Assembly (NCBI RefSeq): GCF_001618685.1
Contig: NZ_CP014342.1
Coordinates: 2,418,001-2,482,000, forward strand
Origin: Geobacillus subterraneus
Lineage (GTDB): Bacteria > Bacillota > Bacilli > Bacillales > Anoxybacillaceae
Length of the DNA stretch: 64,000 nt
Reading direction: 5' to 3'
Made by a program: the position numbers and the translations under genes. Positions 1 to 8,788 of the stretch are shown here, piece by piece (the stretch's first letter is position 1; each line of letters starts with the position of its first letter). Below the pieces are notes generated by a model. It was not told where the DNA came from. It made no database searches and saw nothing but the letters and a program-made list of their open reading frames with translations.

Positions 1-134
1 TGTCTCCCCCTTGTCCCTAGCCAAGATGGCGTTTTCGCAATTCCTTTTACTATTATGATACCAATCATTCATTCGGATGTAAATGAGATTCATTTTCAAA
101 CTAACCATGTAATTTAAAGGAGATGTGTAAAAAA

Positions 135-488
135 ATGGGTAAAACATTCACGGTCGGCTCACTGAAGCCTGCCGTCCGGCCATCGGAGCGCTCCATTTCT
201 GCCGCGCCGCCTAAGCCCGATGGGCCGTCCGCCGTGCGGCCGTCTGTCATTCAAATCGAACAAAAAGGGAAAACGTTCACCGTGCAGCCAGCCCCCGGCG
301 TTTCGCTTCTTGACGCCGCCCTAGGACAAGGTGTTCTGCTCGATCACAAATGCAAAAAAGGAACGTGTGGCCGTTGCATGGTCACCGTTCTCGCCGGCGC
401 TCACCTTCTCGCTCCGAAAACGCGGCGCGAGCGCGAAAAAACGGATCAACCAGCCAAACGGCTTGCCTGCCAAGCACAAATCCAATAA
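135..488 (+). CDS. 2Fe-2S ferredoxin-type iron-sulfur protein
   Basis: The 117-residue protein has an N-terminal Pro/Ser/Ala-rich tail of about 40 residues followed by a plant-type 2Fe-2S ferredoxin domain. The cluster ligands are visible as Cys73, Cys78 and Cys81 (CKKGTCGRC) plus Cys112 (RLACQA). It should be a small soluble electron carrier; the partner is unknown. An ATG at 123 is also in frame, but it abuts the ribosome site AAAGGAG (116-122) with no spacer. The ATG at 135 lies 12 bases beyond that site and is preferred. The gene ends in its own terminator and appears monocistronic. The low-complexity N-terminal extension is not part of the classical fold and its role is unknown. Confidence 0.88.
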   Translation: MGKTFTVGSLKPAVRPSERSISAAPPKPDGPSAVRPSVIQIEQKGKTFTVQPAPGVSLLDAALGQGVLLDHKCKKGTCGRCMVTVLAGAHLLAPKTRREREKTDQPAKRLACQAQIQ

Positions 489-525
489 GCCGAGCGCTAT
501 TTTAGCACGATCGGCTTATTTTTTC
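484..525 (+). terminator. Rho-independent terminator of the ferredoxin gene
   Basis: A perfect 10-bp stem, AATAAGCCGA (484-493) and TCGGCTTATT (511-520), runs into a T-rich tract. An inner GCTA/TAGC stem extends it. Confidence 0.85.
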
Positions 526-617
526 CCATGCAACCGCTCCCACCTACTTTCTCTCATTGCCTGACTCTTTACGCCATGGTATGATGGTGAGAAATACAAA
601 AAACGGAGGGGATGCCT

Positions 618-1154
618 ATGAGAACGGTCACCTTAACCGACGTCTTTGCCCATCCGATTGCGCAAAAATATTTAAAACGATCCGGCCTCGCCCACGCCAT
701 CACCGCGGCGTACCATGCCTACCACCTTGCCCTCCGCCACGGAGTGAACGTCGACTTGGCGACAAAAGCGGCACTGCTTCATGATATCGGCCATTACACA
801 TGGTACAAAAACGGCCGTTGGGACTACGAACAATACCGGCAAAACGACATCCATGCCATCAAAGGGGCCGAGCGCGCCCATAAGCTGCTGATCCGCCTTG
901 GCGAACATCCGCAAAACGCTAAGGAAATTGCCCTGGCGATTTTGCTTCATACCGATTCCTACCTTCCAGAAGGAGAATGGAAACGAACGCCGCTCCAAGC
1001 CATCGTCAAATGGGCCGACGAAGCCGACGAGGAGCCCGGCGGCCGCCACCATTATCGAACGATCAGCGACGACTTAGCGTGGAAAAAAATCCGCCAGCTC
1101 GACGAACTCGTCAGCCGTCAGCACGCCCAAAAGTGGCTCGGAGATATCATTTGA
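618..1154 (+). CDS. HD-domain metal-dependent phosphohydrolase
   Basis: This 178-residue protein carries an HD hydrolase signature: His33-type residues in AAYHAYHLAL, the HD pair in LLHDIGHYTW (His55-Asp56), and downstream HTDSYLPEGEW and WADEADE that could complete the metal site. HD proteins of this size hydrolyse phosphate monoesters or nucleotides; the substrate cannot be read from sequence. An in-frame ATG at 612 touches the GGAGGGG ribosome site (605-611), so the ATG at 618 with a 6-base spacer is chosen. The gene stands alone between the ferredoxin terminator and a non-coding stretch. Confidence 0.85.
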   Translation: MRTVTLTDVFAHPIAQKYLKRSGLAHAITAAYHAYHLALRHGVNVDLATKAALLHDIGHYTWYKNGRWDYEQYRQNDIHAIKGAERAHKLLIRLGEHPQNAKEIALAILLHTDSYLPEGEWKRTPLQAIVKWADEADEEPGGRHHYRTISDDLAWKKIRQLDELVSRQHAQKWLGDII

Positions 1155-1571
1155 ACAGTTGCTTTAATGTCGTCATTTCCCGTAAACAGGAAACGAGATA
1201 TCGCCACAAACCATGTCTGCTCTGAACGGAAGCAGCTCACCCTTGAATCAGGTGGGCTGCTCGCGCGCCAGCAACACCAAGTCCCATCCCCATTGAATGA
1301 TACATCGTTCGCTCACATTTCAAGACTGCTTGGCATCATCTGTCCTGCTAAAACGCCCGCTGCTGTTCGTTCAAAACTCATATTTCGCAATCTTTGCATA
1401 ATATACAAAAAACAACCTCAATATTCACATAAAAATAAATGTTTTTCCAAATATTGTAAAATAACTAATTTTTATTCGTTAAAATCAGGCTTACTTTGAA
1501 TTTTTATTCAGGGTGCGAAATGTAGGTCAAAAAACGGCAAGTCAAGCAAAAGGCGAACGGCCTTGCCTGAC
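1155..1571. other. Non-coding stretch between the HD gene and nrdB
   Basis: No convincing gene is seen. The first part is GC-rich and contains a hairpin (AGCAGCTCACC, 1231-1241, with GGTGGGCTGCT, 1251-1261) that lacks a T-tract. From about 1385 to 1510 the sequence becomes very AT-rich. A 110-codon open frame here has no ribosome site or recognisable product and is not called. Confidence 0.6.
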
Positions 1572-1605
1572 AAAAAAGCCACGCTGACCGTTGTCAAACG
1601 TGGCT
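1572..1605 (-). terminator. Terminator of nrdAB
   Basis: On the minus strand the stem AGCCACG/CGTGGCT (1599-1605 with 1577-1583) is followed by a run of T (A-run 1572-1577 on the plus strand), just after the nrdB stop. Confidence 0.85.
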
Positions 1606-1613
1606 TCTCTCAT

Positions 1614-2654
1614 TTATAACTCATCAAATCCGTTGTCCACTTGCACTTTCGTATACTGGCGTGGTTTTTGCTCGAAGAAGTCTGATTTGCCAAGGTCAAC
1701 TTCTTCATACGCTTTAATCCAGCGGAGCGGGTTCGTCCGGTAGCCGTCAAACGGGCGGTCAAATCCGAGCTGATGAGCGCGGACGTTGGCGTAAAACTTA
1801 ATGTACGCTTCCAAATCAGCCAAGTCGATGCCATCGATGTCATTCCCGATGATTTCCCCGGCCCATTCGATTTCCAGCTCAGCCGCTTTCGTAAACGTTT
1901 CACGGACAAAATCGGAAAGCTCCGGCGTCCGATACTCCGGGTATTCGTTCAACACTTCTTTGAAAATTTTCGCAAACAAATCAACATGAATGTGCTCGTC
2001 GCGGTTGATGTAATTGATCATCGTGCTCGTCGCCACCATTTTTTGCTGGCGCGCAAGGTTGTAGAAGAACGCAAACCCTGAGTAGAAAAACAGTCCTTCT
2101 AAAATGACGTCAAAAACGATGGAGCGCAACAAGTTTTCCACATTCGGCTCTTCCGCAAACGCCTTGTAGCCGTTCGTCACAAAATCGTTCCGCTTGCGCA
2201 GCGTCGGTTCGTTCCGCCAAAAGTCGAATACTTCATCTTGCTTCGCTTTCGGCACAAGGCTCGAGAGCACGTACGAATAGGAATGGTTGTGAATGACTTC
2301 CTGCTGGGCGAGCATGATCATGAGCGCATTGATGCTCGGGTCCGTAATGTAATCAGCGACACGTCCGGCGTAATCGGTTTGGATGCTGTCAAGCAGCGCT
2401 AAAAGACCGATGATTTTCAAAAACGCCTCCTGTTCGCGGGCGGTCAGCTGCGGAAACTGCTTCACATCTTGGGCCATATTGATTTCAAATGGCGTCCAAA
2501 AGTTGGCGAGCATTCGCTTATATTTCGCATACGCCCATGGGTAGGCAATATCGTCCCAGTTCAACACATTCGAGCAGCGGCCGTTGATGATGCCCGTCGA
2601 ACGGTTCGGCGCCTCCGGATCCATAATCGGTCGTTTGACTAAGCCGATCGTCAT
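1614..2654 (-). CDS. nrdB: Class I ribonucleotide reductase, small (radical) subunit
   Basis: The 346-residue protein is the usual length for a class I R2 subunit. The di-iron ligands and radical tyrosine can be placed by motif: Asp89 (LLDSIQ), Glu119 and His122 with Tyr126 (QEVIHNHSY), Glu186 (LEGLFFYSG), and Glu220 with His223 (RDEHIHVD). It generates the tyrosyl radical used by NrdA to reduce ribonucleotides. The open frame runs much further upstream, but AAAGGAAGGA lies 8 bases before the ATG at 2654 and the family begins there. It follows nrdA by 110 bp on the same transcript and should share the upstream cobalamin riboswitch control. Confidence 0.95.
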   Translation of the reverse strand: MTIGLVKRPIMDPEAPNRSTGIINGRCSNVLNWDDIAYPWAYAKYKRMLANFWTPFEINMAQDVKQFPQLTAREQEAFLKIIGLLALLDSIQTDYAGRVADYITDPSINALMIMLAQQEVIHNHSYSYVLSSLVPKAKQDEVFDFWRNEPTLRKRNDFVTNGYKAFAEEPNVENLLRSIVFDVILEGLFFYSGFAFFYNLARQQKMVATSTMINYINRDEHIHVDLFAKIFKEVLNEYPEYRTPELSDFVRETFTKAAELEIEWAGEIIGNDIDGIDLADLEAYIKFYANVRAHQLGFDRPFDGYRTNPLRWIKAYEEVDLGKSDFFEQKPRQYTKVQVDNGFDEL

Positions 2655-2764
2655 CGTCCATTCCTTCCTTTCGTTTTCTAGTATCATGTGCGCGGCCAAC
2701 CTCGGACGCCCCTCCCGCACAAGGAAGGGAAAGCCCGACCAAAGGCGTTTGTTGCGCCCCATGG

Positions 2765-5047
2765 TCAGCTCGCGCAAGAATCGCACTCGTCGATCGTCCC
2801 CGATGTCGAACGCACGTAATACGTCGTTTTCAGCCCCGACTTCCACGCCGTCAAATGCAAATCGAGCAGCTCTTTTGCCTTAATCGTGTTCATGACGTAG
2901 AAGTTAAAGGAGATGGCTTGGTCGATATGGCGCTGGCGGGCGGCGTTTTGCTTGATGCTCCAACGTTGGTCGATATGGTACGCCGATTTGTAATACCATG
3001 TCGTCTGTTCGTTTAAATCCGGCACCGTAACGGGAATCTTATAATCTTTCTTTTCCTCGGCGTATACTTTTAAGAAAATGGGATCAATGCTCGCCGTGCT
3101 GCCGGCGATGATCGACGTCGATGTGTTCGGGGCGATGGCCATGATATAGCCGTTGCGCATCCCGTAGCGGGCCACATCTTGCTTCAGCCGATCCCAATCG
3201 AGTTCACCGTGGCTTTCGTAGCCGCGCCGCTCAAAATAAGCGCCCGTCTGCCAGTCCGACCCCGGAAACGCCGGGTAGCTCCCTTTCTCTTTGGCGAGCT
3301 CCATGCTCGCTTGAATCGCCAAATACGCGATCGTTTCATACAGCTCGTCGGCATAGCGGACCGCTTCGTCCGACTCCCAGCGAATGCCTTTTAACGCCAA
3401 AAGATGATGCCAGCCAAAGGTTCCAAGCCCGACAGCGCGGTATTTTTCGTTCGTCAGGCCGGCCTGCAGCACCGGAATATTGTTTAAATCAATGACATTA
3501 TCGAGCATCCGCATTTGAATCGGGATGAGCCGCGCCAAAACCCCATCGGTCACCGCCCGCGCCAAGTTGATCGACGATAAATTGCAGACGACAAAATCGC
3601 CTGGGATTTTCTCAATGATGATCATCCCGTCTTTTACATATTGCCGCTTCGTCACCGTCGGGCTTTGGTTTTGCGCGATTTCCGTGCAAAGGTTGCTGCA
3701 GTAGATCATCCCGAGATGGCGATTCGGATTTTGCCGGTTCACTTCATCGCGGTAAAACATAAACGGCGTCCCCGACTCGAGCTGGCTGCGCATGATGCTT
3801 TTCATCACTTCGATCGCCGGCACTTTTTCTTTCGACAGTCTTGGTTCGTTGACACATTGCCAATATTTTTCCCGAAAGCTGCCGCTCCCTTTTTCCTCAT
3901 CATAAAAGTCTTCCAAGCTAAATCCCATCACCTTCCGCACTTCATGCGGATCAAACAAGTACCAGTCGCCGCGCTGTTCGACTTGCTCCATGAACAAATC
4001 AGGGATGCAAACGCCGGTGAACAAATCATGCGTCCGCAGCCGTTCGTCGCCGTTGTTGAGCCGCGCATCGAGAAACGCAAAAATGTCTTTATGCCACACA
4101 TCCAAATAGACGGAAATGGCTCCCTTTCGCTGTCCTAACTGATCGACGCTCACCGCTGTATTGTTCAGCTGCTTCATCCACGGGATGACGCCGGAGGAGA
4201 CCCCTTTGAATCCTTTGATGTCGCTGCCGCGCGACCGGATTTTGCCTAAATAGACGCCGATGCCGCCGCCCGATTTCGATAAATTGGCGATGTCGGTGTT
4301 GCTGTCGTAAATCCCCTGCAAGCTGTCATCGACCGTATCAACAAAGCAGCTCGACAGCTGGCCGTATGACTTCCCGGCATTGGCAAGCGTCGGCGTCGCC
4401 ACGGTCATGTATAAGTTGCTTAACGCCCAATACGCTTCCTTCACGAGCTCAAGCCGCCGCTTTGGCGGTTCATTCGCCATAAGCGTCATGGCAATGACCA
4501 AAAACCGCTCCTGCGGCAATTCATACAACCGCCGCTCATAATCGCGGGCCAAATACCGATCAGCGAGCGTGCGCAGCCCGATATACGTAAACAACAAGTC
4601 TTTGCCTGGATCAAGAAATGAGCCAGCCGTCTCGATCTCTTCTTTCGTATAACGCTCAAGCAATAGCGGGCTGTACACCCCTTGTTCCGTCAGCGCAACA
4701 AGCAGCGAGTAGAAATCGCCATACCGCTCGCGTTCATCGTACCCGCGCTGCCGCGCCGCTTCACGGTACAATTGCCGCAAATACAGCCGGGCGCACACAA
4801 ACGTCCAGTCCGGCTCATCTTCATCAATGTAAGAAAGTCCTTCCAAAATAGCCGTTTGGTGCAGCTGTTCTACCGTGACGGACTCCTTTCGACTGAGAAG
4901 CTGCCAAACACGCTCGACGTATTCATCAAGCGACAGACGGCCGAATCCAGCGGCGGCTTGCCCAATCAGCGACGCAAACTCTTCACGTGAAAAAGAAACC
5001 GGCTTCCCTTGGTCATCGATGATGATCATTTTCGTCAATGCGGTCAT
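2765..5047 (-). CDS. nrdA: Class I ribonucleotide reductase, large (catalytic) subunit
   Basis: This 760-residue catalytic subunit has an N-terminal ATP-cone-like segment and the core R1 fold. Visible active-site elements are SSCFVDT and VVCNLSS (the redox cysteine pair), NLCTEIA (Asn, radical Cys, Glu), the tyrosine pair TTYYVRS for radical transfer, and the C-terminal thiol motif CDSC for re-reduction. It reduces ribonucleoside diphosphates with NrdB. The start is supported by GGAGGAGAGGGG 6 bases before the ATG. No nrdI gene is adjacent, and the sequence is NrdA-like rather than the NrdE type common in Bacillus. Expression should be turned off by cobalamin through the leader at 5068-5362, which suggests a B12-dependent class II reductase elsewhere in the genome. 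Confidence 0.95.
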   Translation of the reverse strand: MTALTKMIIIDDQGKPVSFSREEFASLIGQAAAGFGRLSLDEYVERVWQLLSRKESVTVEQLHQTAILEGLSYIDEDEPDWTFVCARLYLRQLYREAARQRGYDERERYGDFYSLLVALTEQGVYSPLLLERYTKEEIETAGSFLDPGKDLLFTYIGLRTLADRYLARDYERRLYELPQERFLVIAMTLMANEPPKRRLELVKEAYWALSNLYMTVATPTLANAGKSYGQLSSCFVDTVDDSLQGIYDSNTDIANLSKSGGGIGVYLGKIRSRGSDIKGFKGVSSGVIPWMKQLNNTAVSVDQLGQRKGAISVYLDVWHKDIFAFLDARLNNGDERLRTHDLFTGVCIPDLFMEQVEQRGDWYLFDPHEVRKVMGFSLEDFYDEEKGSGSFREKYWQCVNEPRLSKEKVPAIEVMKSIMRSQLESGTPFMFYRDEVNRQNPNRHLGMIYCSNLCTEIAQNQSPTVTKRQYVKDGMIIIEKIPGDFVVCNLSSINLARAVTDGVLARLIPIQMRMLDNVIDLNNIPVLQAGLTNEKYRAVGLGTFGWHHLLALKGIRWESDEAVRYADELYETIAYLAIQASMELAKEKGSYPAFPGSDWQTGAYFERRGYESHGELDWDRLKQDVARYGMRNGYIMAIAPNTSTSIIAGSTASIDPIFLKVYAEEKKDYKIPVTVPDLNEQTTWYYKSAYHIDQRWSIKQNAARQRHIDQAISFNFYVMNTIKAKELLDLHLTAWKSGLKTTYYVRSTSGTIDECDSCAS

Positions 5048-5067
5048 TCGTTTCCCCTCTCCTCCAT

Positions 5068-5097
5068 AAAAAAATCCGCTCGGGCAGGCGAGCGGAT
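5068..5097 (-). terminator. Riboswitch-controlled intrinsic terminator before nrdA
   Basis: A perfect 9-bp stem (ATCCGCTCG/CGAGCGGAT, plus-strand 5089-5097 with 5074-5082) ends in seven T on the minus strand, immediately before the nrdA ribosome site. An alternative pairing of 5147-5156 with 5095-5104 (GATGAAACGA/TCGTTTCATC) overlaps the terminator's 5' arm. A third segment, 5176-5183, can in turn pair with 5149-5155. This is an antiterminator/anti-antiterminator arrangement. Confidence 0.85.
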
Positions 5098-5185
5098 GAA
5101 ACGACAGACGGAAAAAGGCAGACGAACCCCTTGTTCTTTTCCCCTATCGTTTCATCTTCTCACACCCCGAAGAACATGAAACGTT

Positions 5186-5362
5186 CCAAGCAAGGCAGGT
5201 CTCCTGACTCGTGCATCGTCCTACTTTGGGTCCTTCCCAGCGGCGCGCTGAATGGCTCTTGCCGCCAGTGGCCATCCCATTTCGTCCGCACATACAGTTG
5301 CGGGGGCAGTTCCGGATTCACACCGGATTCCCTATTAAGTCCTGATGGACACCGTTGCTTAG
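5186..5362 (-). promoter_or_regulatory. Cobalamin riboswitch controlling nrdAB
   Basis: Read on the minus strand the region has the conserved B12-element blocks: AATAGGGAATCCGGTG, then the L5 block AACTGCCCCCGCAACTGT, and the 3' block AGTCAGGAGACCTGCC. The closing P1 stem is AAGCAA (5355-5360) with TTGCTT (5188-5193). Cobalamin riboswitches in front of B12-independent enzymes, including class I ribonucleotide reductase, are known. The downstream terminator indicates control by premature termination when cobalamin binds. Confidence 0.93.
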
Positions 5363-5525
5363 CAGAACAATATGTAGTTGTAAAAAAAGACCTCAAAACC
5401 AATATATAGTAGTTTAGCATCCTGATGGAACAAGCATATACCAAAACCGGGAAAATTGCAAGAGCGGGAGAAAGCAAATTTTCTCTTTCGCTTCGCCAAA
5501 GGCAAGGAAACTGTCCGCACCATCG

Positions 5526-5559
5526 AAAAAGGCGTTCTAGGTGTCGCCCTTAGAACGCC
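5526..5559 (-). terminator. Terminator of asnB
   Basis: A 9-bp perfect stem, GGCGTTCTA/TAGAACGCC (plus-strand 5531-5539 and 5551-5559), is followed by five T on the minus strand, 15 bp past the asnB stop. Confidence 0.88.
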
Positions 5560-5573
5560 CTGTCGTTTCCCTG

Positions 5574-7481
5574 CTACACCTCCAAAACAGACGCTGGCCG
5601 CTTCTCGTTTTGTACGGATGGAGCAAAATCGTACTTCTTTTCCACATAGACTTGATGCCAAACCATAAACGCCAAGACCGTCCACAGCTTGCGGCTGTGG
5701 TCCGCCTTGTGGCGGGCATGTTCATCCAGCAGCCGATAGAGCACGTCCTTATGGAACAGATGATCAGTTTCGCTTTCGTGGATGAGCTGTCTCGCCCAGT
5801 CATACATTTCGTTTTTCAGCCAGTGGCGAATCGGCACGGGGAACCCTAATTTTTTCCGGTTTAACACATGATCCGGCACGATGCCCTCGGCCGCTTTGCG
5901 CAAAATATATTTCGTCGTACCGTTGGCTATCTTCATATCAGGGGCGATTTGCCTAGCAACCTCAAATACCTTTTTGTCTAAAAAGGGAACGCGCAGCTCA
6001 AGCGAATGGGCCATCGTCATTTTGTCCGCTTTGACTAAAATATCGCCCCTTAGCCATGTATGAAGATCAATATACTGCATCCGGTTGACGGGCGGGTCAT
6101 GAAGCGTTTCGCGGTAAAACGGAGCCGTCACCGCCGTATATTCGCACCCTCCTCGGTACGTTTTGAGCAGCGCCGCTTTTTCCTTTTCGCTATAGATTTT
6201 GGCATTGCCGACATACCGCTCTTCAAGCGGCGTCGTGCCGCGCTCCAAAAAGCTTTTTCCTTTCATCCCGTCCGGAAGCATCTTCGCGATCACCCGCAAC
6301 ACCGCTTTTACGATGTTTGGCATGCGCGCAAACAGCCGCAACGACTCTGGTTCGCGGTAAATGTTGTAGCCGCCAAACAGCTCGTCCGCCCCCTCGCCGG
6401 AAAGCACAACCGTGACATGCTTTCTCGCCTCACGAGCGACAAAATACAGCGGCACAGCCGCAGGATCGGCAAGCGGATCGTCCATATGCCACATAATTTT
6501 CGGCAGCTCTTCCATATACTCCTGCGGTGAGATGACATAGCTAATGTTGTCTACCCCAAGCTTCTCTGCGGTTTCTTTTGCGACATCGATTTCACTGAAC
6601 CCTTCCCGCTCAAACCCGACGGAAAATGTCTTCAGGTGCGGATGGAATTGTTTCGCGATGGCGACGATGAACGATGAATCAATGCCTCCCGACAAAAACG
6701 CACCGACCGGCACATCGCTGCGCATATGGACGTTGACCGAATCAAACAGCGCATCGCGGATTTTCTTTACAAGCTCCTCTTCCGATTGGCGAATGGGCTC
6801 GAAGGATGCCTTCCAATAACGATGAATGGTGAGCGGTTTTCCGACTTTTTTCTTGAGATAATGCCCCGGCTCCAGCTTGTAAATGCCGGCCGACATCGTC
6901 AGCGGCTCAGGGACATATTGGAATGTTAAATAATGCTGCAGGGAGTCGCCGTTCAGCGATTCCTGTCCGAGGGCCAGCAAGATGCTTTTCTTTTCCGAAG
7001 CGAAAAACGTGCGATCTCCTTGCTCCGCATAAAAAAACGGCTTAATGCCGAACGGATCCCGCGCCGCAAACACCGTTTTCTCTTGCTTGTCCCAAATGAC
7101 AAACGCAAACATCCCGCGCAGCTTTTCGACCGCTTTTTCTTTTTCCGCGCTGTAAAGGGCAACAATCACCTCGGTATCCGAATGCGTCGCAAACGAATAT
7201 CCTTTCGCCGCCAGCTCTTCCCGCAATTCAAGATAGTTGTAAATTTCCCCGTTAAAAATGATCCAATATCGATCGTTTTCATAAGACAGCGGCTGATGTC
7301 CCGCCTCCAGATCGATGATGCTCAAACGCCGAAAACCAAAACTCACGTAGTCATCAAAAAAATACCCCTCATCGTCGGGGCCGCGATGGGTAATCAGGCG
7401 GTTCATCTCCACCAACGTTGTTTTCCATGTTTGCTCAATCGCTCTTGGGCGATCATGAATACAGCCAATAAAACCGCACAT
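5574..7481 (-). CDS. asnB: Glutamine-hydrolysing asparagine synthase
   Basis: The 635-residue protein has an N-terminal class II glutaminase domain and a C-terminal ATP-pyrophosphatase synthase domain. Starting at the ATG at 7481 places the catalytic cysteine at position 2 (MCGFIG), as needed for the N-terminal nucleophile; upstream in-frame codons would bury it. Other landmarks are HRGPDDEG, the DTEV motif and the PP-loop SGGIDSS. It converts aspartate, glutamine and ATP to asparagine. A GGGGGGG tract lies 12 bases upstream. It is a single-gene unit with its own terminator. The length fits Bacillus AsnB-type enzymes, although AsnO-like function in sporulation cannot be excluded. Confidence 0.95.
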   Translation of the reverse strand: MCGFIGCIHDRPRAIEQTWKTTLVEMNRLITHRGPDDEGYFFDDYVSFGFRRLSIIDLEAGHQPLSYENDRYWIIFNGEIYNYLELREELAAKGYSFATHSDTEVIVALYSAEKEKAVEKLRGMFAFVIWDKQEKTVFAARDPFGIKPFFYAEQGDRTFFASEKKSILLALGQESLNGDSLQHYLTFQYVPEPLTMSAGIYKLEPGHYLKKKVGKPLTIHRYWKASFEPIRQSEEELVKKIRDALFDSVNVHMRSDVPVGAFLSGGIDSSFIVAIAKQFHPHLKTFSVGFEREGFSEIDVAKETAEKLGVDNISYVISPQEYMEELPKIMWHMDDPLADPAAVPLYFVAREARKHVTVVLSGEGADELFGGYNIYREPESLRLFARMPNIVKAVLRVIAKMLPDGMKGKSFLERGTTPLEERYVGNAKIYSEKEKAALLKTYRGGCEYTAVTAPFYRETLHDPPVNRMQYIDLHTWLRGDILVKADKMTMAHSLELRVPFLDKKVFEVARQIAPDMKIANGTTKYILRKAAEGIVPDHVLNRKKLGFPVPIRHWLKNEMYDWARQLIHESETDHLFHKDVLYRLLDEHARHKADHSRKLWTVLAFMVWHQVYVEKKYDFAPSVQNEKRPASVLEV

Positions 7482-7768
7482 GGCGATGATTGTCCCCCCC
7501 ACTTTGCTAAGAAGAATCCAAAAACAACACCAAAAACCTTTTTGTTTAAAACTAAAATGATTTATACAAAGACACTTTCATTCTATCGTACACAACATCA
7601 AGTTTCAAAAACAATCTGTTTCCATTTTTTCAGGAAAACTGCTTGCAAGATTTTCAGTTTCTCATAATATTAACGATAAAATATGGAGAAAGTGTGAATT
7701 TCACTATTTTTGCACATCGATCTGTTACTATAAAAACACACACGTGTTATAAAGGAGTTGAGAATGGC

Positions 7769-8659
7769 TTGTTAGCGTTTATCCTTTTTTTGACTTTTCT
7801 CATCGTTTCCCTTTGTTTTGTTCTCTTGAGAAGACCTCTAAACGGGAGGATGGATCAACTGTCGCTCGGATTGTATATTTCCTGTTTCTTGCTATTGGCC
7901 GCCTCATTATCCTATTATGCAAGTTCGGCCCAGACAGGCGATGCCATCAAAGCCTTCATACAGAACAGAAACAGCAGAGAAACCAATCCGTCCCCCAGCA
8001 ATCAAGCAAAGGAGGCGAATCGATCAGTTGCCTCTTCAAAGAAACAAGCGCTAAGGACATCCGTCCTGATTGACGCCCCCCTTTTGTCTCAGCTTCCGGA
8101 ACTGCCGAGGGGATGCGAAGTAACCAGCTTGGCCATGCTCTTGAATCATGCGGGCATTCGCGTCGATAAGATGACGTTGGCGAAACAAATCAAGAAAAAT
8201 CCTACTCCGTATCAAGTGCGAAATGGCCAAGTGTTTTACGGCCACCCAAATGAAGGGTTTGTCGGCGATATGTATACGTTATCGAAGCCTGGATACGGCG
8301 TGTACCATAAGCCGATCAAGCAGTTGGCTGAGCGGTACTTGCCTAACCAAATCATCGACTTAACAGGGCAATCGTTTGAGAACATCTATACATACTTGGC
8401 CAAAGGCACACCGGTTTGGGTGATCACCAACACCACCTTTCGTCCTCTTCCTCCCTCTGCCTTTCGGGAATGGCAAACCCCGCAAGGCCCGATCAAAATC
8501 ACGTACCGGGAACACGCGGTGCTCATTACGGGATACGATGAGCAGTACATTTATTTCAATGATCCATTGACCGCTGTCAAAAACCAAAAAGCGCCGAAAC
8601 AAGACTTTATCGACGCTTGGGTTCAAATGGGACGGCAGGCGATTACCTACCACCGTTAG
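7769..8659 (+). CDS. Membrane-anchored C39-like peptidase family protein
   Basis: The 296-residue protein begins with two hydrophobic segments (about residues 1-20 and 27-50), then a polar linker and a C39_2-type papain-like domain. The probable nucleophile is the Cys in [12 protein letters not shown], and the His lies in [10 protein letters not shown], followed by YFNDP. The domain is likely extracytoplasmic. No ATG fits; AAAGGAG (7751-7757) lies 11 bases before a TTG at 7769, which is chosen. A homologous 39-codon tail of this gene sits in front of copper cluster copy 2 (44149-44266). It was therefore part of the duplicated unit, or next to it. Substrate unknown. Confidence 0.8.
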   Translation: MLAFILFLTFLIVSLCFVLLRRPLNGRMDQLSLGLYISCFLLLAASLSYYASSAQTGDAIKAFIQNRNSRETNPSPSNQAKEANRSVASSKKQALRTSVLIDAPLLSQLPELPRGCEVTSLAMLLNHAGIRVDKMTLAKQIKKNPTPYQVRNGQVFYGHPNEGFVGDMYTLSKPGYGVYHKPIKQLAERYLPNQIIDLTGQSFENIYTYLAKGTPVWVITNTTFRPLPPSAFREWQTPQGPIKITYREHAVLITGYDEQYIYFNDPLTAVKNQKAPKQDFIDAWVQMGRQAITYHR

Positions 8660-8788
8660 ACATCGGTGAATCCGAATCGCTTGCCTTTTTTTACATTTCA
8701 GTTGAACGATTTTCTCCATACATTTTGCACATCTATTTTTTATCATATCATTGCATCTCCCACTACAAGCTTAAGGAGGGAAAACGAC

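Noticed and set aside
1167-1499. A 110-codon open frame after the HD gene
   Set aside because: No ribosome site, composition changes midway, and no similarity recognised.
5038-5409. An open frame across the nrdA leader
   Set aside because: The region is explained by the cobalamin riboswitch and terminator; codons there are incidental.
6933-7667. A 244-codon open frame opposite asnB
   Set aside because: Antisense to the well-supported glutaminase domain of AsnB, and no recognisable product.
7705-8732. Shared TTTTGCACAT motif upstream of the C39 and oxidase genes as a common operator
   Set aside because: The motif recurs at about 7707, 8723 and 44362, but two of these are paralogous copies and no dyad or consistent -10 spacing could be found.
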